64,000 bases of DNA from Siphonodentalium dalli. Taxonomy: Eukaryota > Mollusca > Scaphopoda > Gadilida > Siphonodentaliidae. The notes under the pieces are model-generated. The model ran no database searches. It saw only the letters and a program-made list of their open reading frames with translations, and was not told the DNA's origin. This document shows positions 47,631-59,550 of this stretch, piece by piece (the first letter of the stretch is position 1; every line of letters starts with the position of its first letter). The DNA lies in the NCBI GenBank assembly GCA_032622095.1, contig CP136068.1, positions 113,041,546 through 113,105,545 on the forward strand. The letters are read 5' to 3'. A program made the position numbers and the translations under genes.

Positions 47631-48680
47631 TTAATTTTTTCGCAATTGTGATATTATTTCCCAATATTTCTTGGGATTATCTGTTTCTAGGGTGTCTAAG
47701 CTATCATATAAGCATTCGTAAAAATCGCGCTTTTTCTTCTTCAACTCGCGTTTGTATGCCTTTCTATTTACGTGGAGTTTCCCGTCAAAGGGATTATTTC
47801 TCATATCGATAATTATTTTTGCTAGATCGCTTTTCAAATCTTTACATCTACCGTCAAACCATGGTCGTTTTCTGGGAGTAGTTTTTCGTTTGAGTGATTT
47901 TCGAGCGCATGCATGAACGTTTATGTCATGTATTAATTGCATGAAATCCACTGTAGCAAGTGTTGTTCCTTGTTGCTCTCGCGAGTACTGATAACTGTTA
48001 AAGTCTATCTGTCGCTCGTGTATTGACTGTGTTTGCGTTATATCGTATACTTTCTGCCGACTTAATTCAGTCCATTTTAAGCGGAGTTGTGGCTGTGTAT
48101 ATTGATATTTCGTAGATGTCTTGGAACACCGTTTGCTTGGGTGTTTTAGATGTAGAACCAATTGACAATGGTCAGAAAATTCCGTGGGTAACTTGACGCA
48201 AAAATAATCAACCGACTTTAGAAAACAATCACTTATAATTATGTAATCAACCACACTGGCACCGTTGTACTGGTAGCTTGTAAAATGGCCCAAACGATCA
48301 CCGGTAGTCCTACCATTAGCTATACGGAGACCAGCACCCTGGCACGTTGCTAATAAACGTCTGCCAAATGAATTCGTCTGCTTATCCATACTCGAGCGCG
48401 ACTCACACGTGTCCATTACATAATCGACGGGCAACGGCATATGTTGGTCCGTGTCAGATATAACATGATCCGACAAGTCTGAAGTGCGAGCATTTAAATC
48501 TCCACCAAGAATGACGAGTTCACTGTTTGTAAATTTTGATAAAGCCTGTTCGATGTTACCAAAGATATCTTCGTCTCCATTTTTCGCTTTCCAGAAGCTT
48601 GAGTTACTAGGCGGAACATATGCCGATACAAATATAACATTGCAAGATAAATTAATTATTTCTGCTCGTAGACAGGCAGT
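47631..48680 (-). pseudogene. LINE endonuclease (APE/EEP) domain, N-terminally incomplete
   Basis: The open frame runs from just after a TGA at 48681-48683. It shows FVSAYVPPSNSSFWK, then LVILGGDLNART (the GDLNA catalytic box), then SYQYNGASVVDYIIIS and FSDHCQLVLHL (the SDH catalytic box) in the order of AP-endonuclease domains that nick the target DNA. Residues GDxN and SDH are intact, while the N-terminal catalytic Asn/Glu boxes are missing. The linker RPWFDGRCKDLKSDL leads to RT. It is cut from RT by an in-frame TAA at 47631-47633; the next codons continue in the same frame. Confidence 0.85.
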
Positions 48681-48790
48681 TCAAGTATATATCGACCTAT
48701 TTCGATTTCGGGAAAAAATAAAAGCGAATATTGTAAGGTGTAATTTGGATCGCAGACCGCCATGTTGGTTTAAGTTACTACACCACACAT

Positions 48791-49740
48791 AATAAGTGTT
48801 CAGATTCGATATATAATTAAACATTTTTCGCTAGATAGATCCAGAGAAGTTATTTGTTGAAATGTCTTGCCATTGCAGCCTGTATTTATACAAAACGCGC
48901 GACTGGCCCTGAACTTGAAGGGGATTGTAGTTATATTATTGACACCAAAGCTAGCTCTGTAGTTCCGCAGTATTGACCACATCAGTTTTAACGATGTCAG
49001 GAAAAGTTGTAGAGCGTGCTGTATATGATTAAAGTAAAGCAAAGGTCGTAGGTGTAACCTCTGATATTTTATCTACATTGAGAGACAGGTCATACACTGT
49101 GTTTTTTTCTTTGAGTAATAGGTCTCGAGCGGACAGATCTTACACACAACACGGCCATAGGTTTTGGACCTTGTTCTTATTTGTATTATTGATAATATGA
49201 CTACTCATTTACAAGACATCACGTGTTAAAACATTGATCGTCTAAATAACACTTGTGCCAGGGAGTTTATCAACAAACAATTGAACAAATTCTGACTAAA
49301 TCGTGAAGGTCGACATTGCAAACGGTCATAGGCATGAAATGATTTACAGAAAACACAGATTTTCAACTAAACCATTTGACTGGCAATTGCATTTGTATTT
49401 TTGGTGATACAATGACTTTCATCGTAATAGTAATATTTCAACATGTGAAATATTACGACTTGGGAGTTGTCATTAATAAAATTGGAACAAATTCCATCTA
49501 TTTTGCCATGTTCTTCTCGGTGATGATGGCTCTTCAAACATTTTTAATTTTTCACATTTACCCACAGTTAGTGCCTTGTGTCCCTTTAATCTGCCGCGGT
49601 TGCATATCTGAGTTCGAATCATTTGAAGAAAGCAGTGCCACAGGGATGTGGCGAAATGAAGTTTGGTCAGCCTATTCAACATTATTTTGACATGTTGTGC
49701 CTGGCACAATATTAGTTGGAATCGTTTGCTTTCTGTCCAT
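48791..49740. other. No gene seen
   Basis: A 104-codon plus frame at 49376-49690 includes a hydrophobic stretch (FAMFFSVMMALQTFLIFHIY) but no start context, domain or splice support. Confidence 0.4.
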
Positions 49741-50465
49741 TAATTAGTGGGGAATTTGTTGTTTAGGACCAACAGTAGGACATGTTTCTACTGTATGCCA
49801 AACTGTTGTGTTATGGTGCTCATATTCAGAATGGGCAATGGGTGATGAATTTTCGGACAGGTTCTATTCCTCCCAATTTTGACGGACATACCACAACTAT
49901 GATTCTTCGTTCCAAGAGATCATTATTGATTGATATGACCTATACATAGTCATGGGAATATTGTTATATGCATATAATACCAAAATATCAGCCACGGATA
50001 TATAAACGTAACTGTTATATAACGCGGGAATCTGAAATTATAGTAATTCGTGCGCCCGCCGCGATCTCGGAGGAATCCAGTACATCTCGCTGACAACAAC
50101 GGCACCTTCGATAATTATATTAACAAAATAACCTGGCCACGACTGTGTGTGGGATTTAAAGTTGCACATGTTGTTCTTTGTAAGTGGACTCCATTGTGTA
50201 AGAAATTTATGAGATTCAGGGTTCTCTACAATTTTATTTATACTATTTTTATTTTTGACTGGCTAAAACTGCTCTGACGGCAGACTGTCTGTCCATCATT
50301 AGCAGAATATAAGATTCCGGAGAGCAAGGCATGGTACCTTGTTTGTGGGCCCAGGACATTGTTGCATCACCCATTGCTCATTCTGAATATGGGCACCATA
50401 AAACATGTTTCTACTTTATGTCAAACATGTTGTTTCTAATGACCATCAGTTGGAAATTTTCCAAC
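49740..50465. mobile_element. Putative inverted-repeat element
   Basis: Inverted arms at 49810-49850 and 50364-50404: TTATGGTGCTCATATTCAGA against, on the reverse strand, TTATGGTGCCCATATTCAGA, continuing AT-GGCAATGGGTGATG. Flanking ACATGTTTCTACT blocks suggest the arms extend outward, but the outer ends and any target duplication could not be fixed. Confidence 0.5.
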
Positions 50466-52684
50466 CTTAAAGAGTTGTCAGATTAGACATTTCCAGCTGC
50501 TTGAGATACCAGATGGAAAGATCCAACCCGGTGGAGGGGGTACAGTTTCAAACGAAATTGCGAGAACATGGTAATTAATTTGTTGTTCAAATGGGGTGTA
50601 GTTGGACATTTCACGTTGGACACACAACGACGAAGACCGTCTAGCCACGTGCCTGATTAATACAGTGATCAGGTCTCGGTTCAAAAGTCACAACATTACT
50701 TCTGAAACGACAATATGACTGCGTTGTTCGAATCAAACATATATGCATACGTGACTAACACACACATTCAGTTACGTCGACAGTATATATTGCGTACACA
50801 TACTACATGTATGTTCAGCCCAACACAAACATTTTATGTTTGCGTACATCGATATTTGTTTTCTAACAGTTGCACCGTGTCGTAAAGCCCAAACGCAATT
50901 CCTACTCACACGAGCCTTGCCAGTGTGCATTGTTTAGTTGTCAGCCAATGAATATTTAAAAAAAAACATTCATAAACGTCTCATTTATCGTGATTTATCG
51001 GAATTTTTCATATGTATAAATTTAATTTCTCCTTGTACATGTACATTAAACTGTGGTTTATGTCCGTGAAGGGACTCGCGACTTTACATTCGTCAACTAA
51101 ATGGTCTCGGCTTCCGGCTTCGACCATCTAGTTTACGAATGTCTAGTAGCTCGTCCATTAGCCCTGATTTAATGTATAGTGAATGTTATGTCATGTATTT
51201 CACTGCAATTAAGCCGATAATTAAGGATACCACCTCCAAACATAAGTTCCACCAGATACAGGCACATCTATACGTATAAACCTGACTAGAAATGAGGATT
51301 CATACTGACACGGATCCACTAGATCGTATATAATATCCCATGGTATAGTAATTGAAGCGTGTCTGCGTTTATAGGTCTAGTCTGGTGAGACGACATCATT
51401 TGTCCGAAGACGACATGACAAGTGCAGTATTTTAATTACACTCATGCACACATGCGTTCGCGCTGAGGAACATTAATACATGCCGTTGGTAGGTCAAAAT
51501 CACGTCACGTGACGTCGCACGCATTATCCCTATTTGCTTTTATATTGTTTAGACGCAACTTGCATCGACCTACGAGCATAATGTTGGAAGTTGGCGATAA
51601 ATGCTATTTTAATATGCCAGTTGACTCGGTTGGGTGTAAAGATAAGTAATAGCAATGGATGTTGATTTTGGTGCAAGTTGGGTTGAAATGTTTATGTCAG
51701 ACCAACTTGCATCCACACTCTATGGAACGCAAGTAAATAAGCATCAATTTCCTAAGTGGTAACTGGTTTTCATTAAGCTAACAAACGAAACTGATATGGT
51801 ATGAACCAATTTATTTATAATAATTGTTAATAAAACAATAAATACTTCAATTGTTCATCAAGTTGTCTCTGGAAGGAGCATATTTTCATTATCGCGTTGG
51901 TCCATTGCTGATTCCGCGCTTTTATGCAACCACTACCGATAGTCACGTGCTTTGTTTCTCGAAAAAAGTGTAGTCGTCTAAATTGTCATCGACATGGCAT
52001 GCTGTAAGTTAACACCTATAAACGATCCGAGCTCGGCGCCGCGCCTTTGGAGTCATTATAATAATGTAGCTCAGAGATGACATCAACTTTTTATTTCATG
52101 TGCACTTACGTTGTCTTTGGACCAAAAGTAAAACATTAGTCACATTGTTGGACTGATACAACCATCAATTTTCAACAATGAGAACATTTCATTAAACGCA
52201 AGGTAACAGAGCCAAAAATGTGGTTCGGCTCTAGGGTGCAGTTGGGCAGAAATACACTCCAACGGAACTCGTTGTTGAGTAATTTGGGCGCTATGATGTT
52301 GTCACAATCTCAATTATAAGCAGTCTATATTGAACACATCAAGATAGTGCACCACGGATGCTTGTGTGATGGCGCTGTGGATATGTGAAAATCGCAAACT
52401 TTCATCACAGCTGTTGACCTTGCCAGCCGTAGTCATGGACAGTTAATTTTTTTCGAGTCAGATACATGCGTATATCATGTGGTATCAATTGTACACAATT
52501 CCGATGATTCAGGTGATTTAATTTAATCATGGGTCTATATTATATGCTATAGGTAATGTGTTATAGGCATTTCCAAAGATACTATGCGACAAACCCAACA
52601 ATGATCACAATAAAATTAGATTTAACACATGTAGATCTAGTGTTATAACTGGGAGTTCTAGCCCTGGGTGTATACTGGTCGGTT
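50466..52684. other. Unassigned 2.2 kb without gene
   Basis: Only short frames (up to 68 codons). It contains one conspicuous hairpin (51086-51142). Confidence 0.45.
51086..51142. repeat. 21-bp inverted repeat, 15-bp loop
   Basis: ACATTCGTCAACTAAATGGTC and GACCATCTAGTTTACGAATGT pair with two mismatches. The loop TCGGCTTCCGGCTTC has its own CGGCTTC repeat. Confidence 0.88.
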
Positions 52685-53144
52685 ATATGTGACCCGCCAT
52701 ATCAAATCCAGTCGTAAGTCGGGATTTGTTTTACCCTGTGCCAATGCATTCTCTTATATATGCGAGTCGACCATAGGTCGCCTCGCATATATAAGAAAAT
52801 TCATTGGCCTAACAAATTTTTACAATTTTAATAATTTTTTCTTGTATTCTTTAACAATTTTATAATTTCACCCATACAGAGCTCCAGACAAACATGAGCA
52901 CTCTTCTATATGCTTCTATATATGTGTGGGGCTCCCTGCAGGGTAATGGATGTTTTTTATTTTATGTCCTAAAAATTGTAAGAAGTATTTATTTAAAAAA
53001 CATGATAAAAAATTGTTAGGCCAATGCATTCTCTTATATATGCGAGGCGACCTATGGTCGACTCGCATATATAAGAGAATGCATTGGCACAGGGTAAAAA
53101 TATCCCGACTTACGACTGGATTTGATATGGCGGGTCACATATAT
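52685..53144. mobile_element. Compound MITE: ~40-bp outer TIRs enclosing two hairpin modules
   Basis: Outer termini ATATGTGACCCGCCATATCA on both strands are continuous for about 45 bp (to GTAAGTCGGGAT), inside TATA-type flanks. Inside, ACCCTGTG leads into a hairpin module at each end in inverted orientation (52740-52808, 53020-53088), so each inner terminus is itself a 69-bp hairpin. The centre is AT-rich and non-coding. The outer family is unrelated to the piggyBac-like MITEs that carry the same module. Confidence 0.8.
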
Positions 53145-54960
53145 GAACTGTGTTTGATATTTGTGACCATTTGTATGGGAAACCTGGATTCGACCAACTC
53201 TCTGATTTTGGACATGCGAAATACTAATGTCTATTTATATTTTATTTGAAAGAATGTTGATAAAAGAAGCTAATTTGATATCCAGAACTACAAAAACACA
53301 TTTAGTTATAGTAATACTATAAGTATATGTCACTATCTGAGACCTGTGCCAGCACACAATCGACAAACAATTCAATTTCGCGCGAAACGATGTCAAGTAT
53401 AAAAATCTTGAGAAATCCCAAGTACAAATAAATGGCCAAGTACGAACAATGTTCAGAATTGGATTATTGATGTCAAAACCCGAATAAGGAATGACCGCAA
53501 TGAATTCGAAGTACATGTAACATTTAACGCCGATCTTGAGTTAATCTTTAAATAACAACAACACTCATGTCACACTATGATTGTTTTCAGAAGTGGTCGA
53601 GCCACACTGACCAGTAGTACATATTGATTTTAAACAGAATCAAACACTGTTGTTACCATGCCACTATTTCAGAGTGAGCGATACATCAACCCACACAGAA
53701 CAGCACTGGACGCTGTCGGTGCTTCCAGTTCATGCTAAGATGTTGCTGTTCATTGATCTTCATTTATATTTAGAAATGCATCTCCAATGTGCTGATGTCT
53801 GTATATAAAGTTCCATGGCACATGGGTTAGATCTGATACATCGATAACAAGGGCACGCGGACTTGACTACGGTCGATGGGCTTCACATATTTACTTTTAG
53901 ATAATAATGTCCAGCAATTGTGGATAATTCCAACTGGCACCTGAATGTTTCCAACTGCTTACGACACCCAGCCTTCACCCTGTCCAGTGCCCGATAATTA
54001 CCATATTTGGTTCTCACGTTAGCTATACTTTTATAGAGTCTAGATGTGTCCTATCTTGGTACAAGATTGGTCGAACGTCTCTACAAGCGGATAAAGCATG
54101 GCAATCAAGTACAATATATGAATATCCAGGTAGCAATGAACAATTTCCAGCAATTTTGGCCAACCTGATATGGGAAACTGTACATGTACATCAGATATAT
54201 TCTGAGCCATTATCTTTGACATAGGTCCCAACAAGGATTTTTTATCTTAGGTGAAATCAAAGGTCTGTACTTTGGCTTCTTCGTACAATTTGTCACTGAC
54301 TTATCACCCTTGGTTTTGACCCACAAGCCGCTTAATTTTGCCCATCGATTGGACTATAATTGACCATTTTCAACACAAAAACAGACCATGACAGAGCGAA
54401 TGTCAGTAAATAAGCTTATGACATACCCTATAATCAAACACACGGATTTGGTCATGAATTAATACGAAAATCATGTTCAGTGTTCGTGCTGGACCGAAAA
54501 ATCTTGTGGCCATAAAAGTTTGGCCAAATGTAAATTGTATTGGCCAAATTAAAAACAACTTTGGCCAAATGTTTTTGGTCAATTTAAAAAAACTTTCGTC
54601 AAAATAAATCCTCATTTTCTGAGCGGTTCAGCATTGATGACTAAAATATTTGTTTAAAACTTTATATATTACTCGGAATAACATTGATCATGTTACGCAC
54701 AGTGTTACGTATCCCAACTTTAAACTTTTGTGTTAACTTCCACAGTTTAATACAGGCTATATTGGCAGTTATGCCTCACAGGTGCTGCTATTTCTATTTT
54801 CAGACACTCTACCAACCGATAAATAGTGATCAATATACACATTATAGTATATTTTAGAAATGTTCTTCCATGTTCGCTCTTTATCACACGTGACCTTGCT
54901 AATTATTATCGTGTGATGTTGTTGAAAGACTCAAACAAATCAATAATTCGGTGAGGCGCA
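53145..54960. other. No gene seen
   Basis: A few short ORFs; TTGGCCAAATG/TTGGCCAAATT repeats at 54518-54580 form a small imperfect tandem. Confidence 0.45.
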
Positions 54961-55060
54961 CCAAAAGTGAAAATAAATGTTGTCGCCGATTTTCACCAAA
55001 CACATATAGTCATTTCCAGAATACGAGGAATTTAATGGTTTAAAAAAAAGGTTGTTTAAT
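54961..55060 (+). repeat. Family F repeat remnant
   Basis: GTTGTCGCCGATTTTCACCA and ACGAGGAATTTAATGG match the family F blocks near 38995. A further remnant is at 55790-56020. Confidence 0.5.
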
Positions 55061-55186
55061 GAAATAAAAATGGTTTATTCGACTCAAGGATTGGGGAGGG
55101 GGGCTCCAATAACTAGGAGGAGTCGACTTATAATAAGCTATAGCTTGTTGTTGAATCCCCCAAGTAAAACTCTAGTCCGCATCAAT

Positions 55187-55702
55187 TCAGGGCACGGGCG
55201 GCGTTCGTTGCAGACATGCATATTTGTTCAAATCGGCATCAACAGACGGAATATTATACAGTTTTGTTCATATGCCAAACATAATCAGCGCGTACATAGT
55301 ATATTGTTGTCAAGACATTCGATGGTGTACGTAAACAAGAGCCTGCTCGTGTTACAGAAGTTGTGCTTCTTTTTACATAACACAGCGCAATTCAATTGGG
55401 TTAATCACACACAAATGATATAAACGCTCTGTATTATTTCCATATCAGGAAAACAGTAACAACAACGCTCTTTATGTTTACCATATTCGGATCTAAACAA
55501 AAGCCAGGTAACATAACGTTTTTTGCTTTTGTTTACATAAAAACAAAGGAAACATAATTGACAATAACATACTGTTTATGCCATATTTATGATTGGTATA
55601 AGAACAAAGTCTGTCTATATTTTACTATTCTTTCTGTTTATGGCGGTTTTTGACGAGGTCAATATTTTAACAGCATACCCACCGCCAACGCCGCTCGTAT
55701 CG
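55187..55702 (-). mobile_element. Family D MITE copy 4, inverted
   Basis: Right TTAA at 55703-55706 with terminus CGATACGAGCGGCGTTGGCG (reverse strand); left GGGCACGGGCGGCG without an intact TTAA (ATTCAGGG). The interior has the reverse complement of the family D blocks (AACGCTCTTTATGTTTACCA, TATGGCGGTTTTTGACG). The left target site appears mutated. Confidence 0.65.
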
Positions 55703-55789
55703 TTAACGGTAATATATAATATGTTATCTATATGATGTTATAGTATTGGGGAAATATATGTGTTTACACCAATAACTAAAACATGCGTT

Positions 55790-56030
55790 GTCGCGAATTT
55801 TCACCAAAAGTCTGTGTCGTTATCTTCATCATAGAGAGAATCTAATGTTGTGGTTTGGAGACTGTCAATGTTAGTGCGCCGTACATGACCATGCATGCAG
55901 GAGTGGTGGAAGAAAGTAACATTGATAAAACATTGTCCCCGATTTCATCCAAACTTAATATATATAGAAATCTCTACGAAACGAGAAATCTAAAGGTGTA
56001 CATGGTTTAAAGTTTCAAGATAGGCGCCGT
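55790..56030 (+). repeat. Family F repeat remnants
   Basis: GTCGCGAATTTTCACCAAAA, ATAGAGAGAATCTAATG-TGTGGTTT and CATGCAGGAGTGGTGGAAGA resemble the blocks at 38990-39480. Confidence 0.5.
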
Positions 56031-56065
56031 CAGTGCGAGGGATGGTGGTCAATGGAAGTAGGGCC

Positions 56066-56165
56066 CTGCGAATCGAAAATTTGGCAACCGAATCGAATCT
56101 CGAATCGAATCGGGTATCTGATGTCGACATCAACATCGAATCCGAATCGAATCGCGACAGGCACT
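56066..56165 (+). repeat. (GAATC)n-like simple repeat
   Basis: Repeated CGAATCGAAT and GAATCGAAT pentamers, interrupted. The 63-codon minus frame across it is low-complexity (RFDSRFDS). Confidence 0.85.
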
Positions 56166-57153
56166 GGACGGACAACATCATAGTTGACCATCGGATATCC
56201 TTTTAATTATTGTTCACATATTTGTCATTAAAGCTGAGGTATTTTCGAATATGAAATAAAGAACCAAGACAGAGTTCACAAACAAACGTTTTGAGACTGA
56301 CATCGTTCTCAACTTTGATAAACTATATATCACTTAGTATAATATGTGACATATATACGTCATGTAAGTACAGACCCGACTATAATATGAATAATTAATA
56401 CTGTAGAAACACACTCAACAACTCTAGTAGTGTATATGTAATAGTGTTTATTAATTTGATAGTCGCCAATGACTACATGTATGACTGTATTCGGAACTGA
56501 TGTATGCTGTATCATAAATAATGGCATGCAAAGCAAAGGGCATCGAAATGGATAAAACATTTTGTTGTAGACTATCACCAAAATTACGCATACCTTCCCA
56601 CATTGTTAGAAAAATGTCCGTCTCTTTAACGGTGTCATACCGCGCAACATTGCTGCCAACCCTGGACCGTTAAACATACGGTCAGACTTTAGCATGTTCC
56701 ACGGCACACAACTGTTTAAGTAACTGGCAGACTGTGGCCAGTAACAGTCAGACCGTTGTATTGGTTTACTGTTCAACACCGTTTAACTAATATCAACACC
56801 GTCACCAATAACGATCAGACGACTCAGACGAATAGTATTTTTCATGGGTCACCACCAAGTTTTTGCTCTTAATTGCCCGTGGTGACAATATGATTTCCCG
56901 ATAGGCATTACTATTCATGTGTTTTAGAATCTTAGTTCTTCTATTACGATCATAGTTTTGATGAAACCTAAATCATCAACGCATACTATGACAGACAATA
57001 ATTATGAAACTTTGAAGTTTGAAGAGGACCAAACTTGTAACTGCCTTATGGAATTTAATCCAGAAAAAGACTTTGTGATATGTTCGCCTTTCACTGACTA
57101 ATACATATGGCTGTTAATACAAAACGATAATACAACATGTAGCTGAAAATCGG
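56166..57153. other. No feature recognised
   Basis: AT-rich with short frames only. Repeated CAGAC-GT and CCGTTTAAC-type words near 56690-56820 show no clear period. Confidence 0.4.
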
Positions 57154-57633
57154 TGTTTTACGTCGAAGCTCTGTGTATATATATCCGTTTATACCACAAT
57201 TACCTATGTTTTTGTGTGTTTAACAGCTATTTTGTAAATTTCGTCTTTGCAAACCTCTGTGGGTATAAATTTATAATGTGTAAATGTATACGCCCTAAAT
57301 GTCTACTGTGGGTATACATTATCAAATGTGCTAAACGTTTATACCCATCGTAGTTAGACAAATGGTTCTTCTGTCACATTCATCTAATATTGGAAAATTG
57401 TTGTGATATCAATTAAATAGGAGGGAAATTGCCTTCATTTCAATCAAATGTAGCTTGCCAGTGTCATATCCACCAGGAAACATATGAATGGGAATATCAA
57501 GTGACTTAGAAACATGATGATTTCATGACGTAACGTATTACATAAACATTACTACGCTTGACGCGCATTCCTTATAGATCTAGACATAAAGTCTGCTATA
57601 GAAAAATATATACACGGGGCTTCGACGTAAAAC
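57154..57633. mobile_element. Putative inverted-repeat element
   Basis: GTTTTACGTCGAAGCTCTGT at 57154 pairs with the reverse-strand GTTTTACGTCGAAGCCCCGT at 57633, continuing GTATATAT (26 of 28 matching). GGTTTACGTCGAAGG recurs at 57662. No target duplication was identified; a 66-codon frame inside has no domain. Confidence 0.5.
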
Positions 57634-58188
57634 AGCATTATCCCAACCGATTTCACTAGCTGGTTTACGTCGAAGGAAACTTGGACTAAAATAATTCCTA
57701 CCACGTCATGTAACGTCTGAAGTACTACACGGGACGAATCAAGCCCGATAAACCAATGACAATTATACGGCCGACGTTAGTCACATACTCAATACAGCGC
57801 CCTCTCCGTTGTCACTGCGATAGATCACTGCCACAAGGATGGTACATTGCGGACCGATACATCTATTTTTACGTTTCGTTGGAACTATATTTAGTCATCT
57901 ATTATCTTATTTTGACCACCACAAACTTGTAATGATGGTAATTTTTTCGGTATTGATAAGAATAATATGAAGTGAGTCAGACGTAGACAATTTTAATCCT
58001 AAAACATACCAACTAAGATCATGTCAGAAATCCTTACCAAATTTCCTTGTGCCAGTGGTATATCAGCGGAGAGATGGCAAATACTCTGCCCGGAGTTTTC
58101 GTGAGTCACTGCAATTTCTGCATATCATCGATATATAAGAAAACCATAGTCAGAAATGGTAACGCCCTCAATATCATATATCTATCTA
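57634..58188. other. No feature recognised
   Basis: Unique sequence before the Helitron array. Confidence 0.4.
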
Positions 58189-58812
58189 TCTATTATATAT
58201 TTTGGAAGATCTGTCTGTCTGTGTGTCTGTGTGTCTGTGTGTCTGTGTGTGTGTTCGCGATGAACTCGAAAACGTCCTAACCGATTTCGATGAAACTTGG
58301 TATGTGGGGGTATTTTCGGCCGGGGACGAACATAGGCATATTAATTTGTCCGTGCGACGTCAACTTGACCTTCAAATCGGGTCATTTCAAGGTCAAACGC
58401 CCGAATATCACGGGATTTCGATGAAACTTGGTATGTGGGGTTACTTTCTTATGGCGAGTCTCATAAGCATATTCATCTGTCCGTGCGACGTGACCTTGAC
58501 CTTGAAATCGGGTAACTTCAAGGTCAAATTGCCAATTTTGATGGGATTTCGACGAAATTTGATACGTGGGGTTAGTTTTGTCCACTGATTGTTTTGGACG
58601 GGTCCAATCGTGACCCCGACCAGACCTTGACCTTCAAAATGATCAATCAAGGTCAAATCGGGTAAAACCGGATGGATTTCGACGGGCACGTTTGTCGGGT
58701 ACTTTTGTCCGGGCAGTGTTTTGGACTGGTCAAATCGTTACCCCACTTGACCTTGACCTTCAAAATGGACAATTCAAGGTCAAAGCCCGGACGAAGTCGT
58801 GTCACCTTCTAG
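58189..58812 (+). mobile_element. Helitron-like family A element (A6), first of a head-to-tail array
   Basis: TCTATTATATATTTTGGAAG starts after A (58188), within a TCTA microsatellite. GTGTGTCTG repeats and GCGATGAACTCGAAAACGTC follow, then core units with TGACCTTGA/TCAAGGTCA. Ends CCCGGACGAAGTCGTG, a tail and CTAG at 58809-58812. The hairpin has one base changed (CGTG for CGGG), weakening the outer stem. Confidence 0.8.
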
Positions 58813-59550
58813 TCTATTATATATTTTGGAAGATCTGTGTGTGTGTGTCTGTGTGTGTGTTCGCGATGGACTCGAAAACGGCCGAACCGATTTCGATGAA
58901 ACTTGGTATGTGGGGGTGTTTTCTGTCGGGAAGTGGCATAGGCCTATTAATTTGTCCGTGCGATGTAACCTTGACCTTGAAATCGGGTCATTTCAAGGTC
59001 AAACGCCCGAATATCACGGGATTTCGATGAAACTTGGTATGTGGGGGTACGTTCGGCCGGGGAGTGACATAGGCCTATTAATTTGCCCGTGCGACGTGAC
59101 CTTGACCTTGAAATCGGGTCATTTCAAGGTCAAACGTCCGAATATCATGGGATTTCGATGAAACTTGGTATGTGGGGGTCCTTTCGTATGGGGAGTCTCA
59201 TAAGCATATTCATTTGCCCGTGCGATGTGACCTTGGCCTTGAAATCGGGTAACTTCAAGGTCAAATCGCCAATTTTGATGGGATTTCGACGAAATTTTAT
59301 ACGTGGGGTTACTTTTGTCCACTGATTGTTTTGGACGGGTCATATCGTGACCCCGACCTGACATTGACCTTCAAAATGATCAATTCAAGGTCAAATCGGA
59401 TAAAACCGGATGGATTTCGACGGGCACGTTTGTCGGGTACTTTTGTCCGGGTAGTGTTTTGGACTGGTCAAATCGTGACCCCACTTGACCTTGACATTCA
59501 AAATTGACAATTCAAGGTCAAAGCCCGGACGAAGTCGGGTCACCTTCTAG
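58813..59550 (+). mobile_element. Helitron-like family A element (A7), second of the array
   Basis: TC at 58813 directly follows the CTAG of A6. Ends with intact hairpin CCCGGACGAAGTCGGG and CTAG at 59547-59550. Three core repeats of about 130 bp carry CGGGATTTCGATGAAACTTG and GTATGTGGGGG. Confidence 0.82.
59097..59132. promoter_or_regulatory. Paired nuclear-receptor-type sites TGACCTTGA/TCAAGGTCA
   Basis: TGACCTTGA (59097 and, overlapping, 59103) and its reverse complement TCAAGGTCA (59124) flank CGGGTC, so the unit is also a 12-bp-arm hairpin (TGACCTTGAAAT/ATTTCAAGGTCA). TCAAGGTCA is the monomer consensus of ERR and FTZ-F1/SF-1 nuclear receptors. Every family A core unit contains one such set. 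Function is not shown by sequence. Confidence 0.45.

Larger units (their letters stand above)
45366..48790 (-). mobile_element. APE-type non-LTR retrotransposon, nearly complete pol, 5'-truncated
   Basis: A minus-strand element with endonuclease, reverse transcriptase and C-terminal Cys/His region. The 3' end is AATAAATCATTATC followed by (TATC)n at 45366-45385, the short-tandem tail typical of CR1/Jockey-like elements rather than poly(A). There is no N-terminal ORF1 and the endonuclease lacks its first third, so the copy is 5'-truncated near 48.7-48.8 kb. One in-frame stop, one frameshift and one upstream stop make it inactive but young compared with most repeats here. No target duplication was found. 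Confidence 0.85.

Noticed and set aside
49600-49660. Possible tRNA-like B box (GAGTTCGAATC)
   Set aside because: No A box at proper distance and no cloverleaf could be folded around it.
55990-56181. 63-codon minus-strand ORF with RFDSRFDS
   Set aside because: It is produced by the GAATC pentamer repeat.
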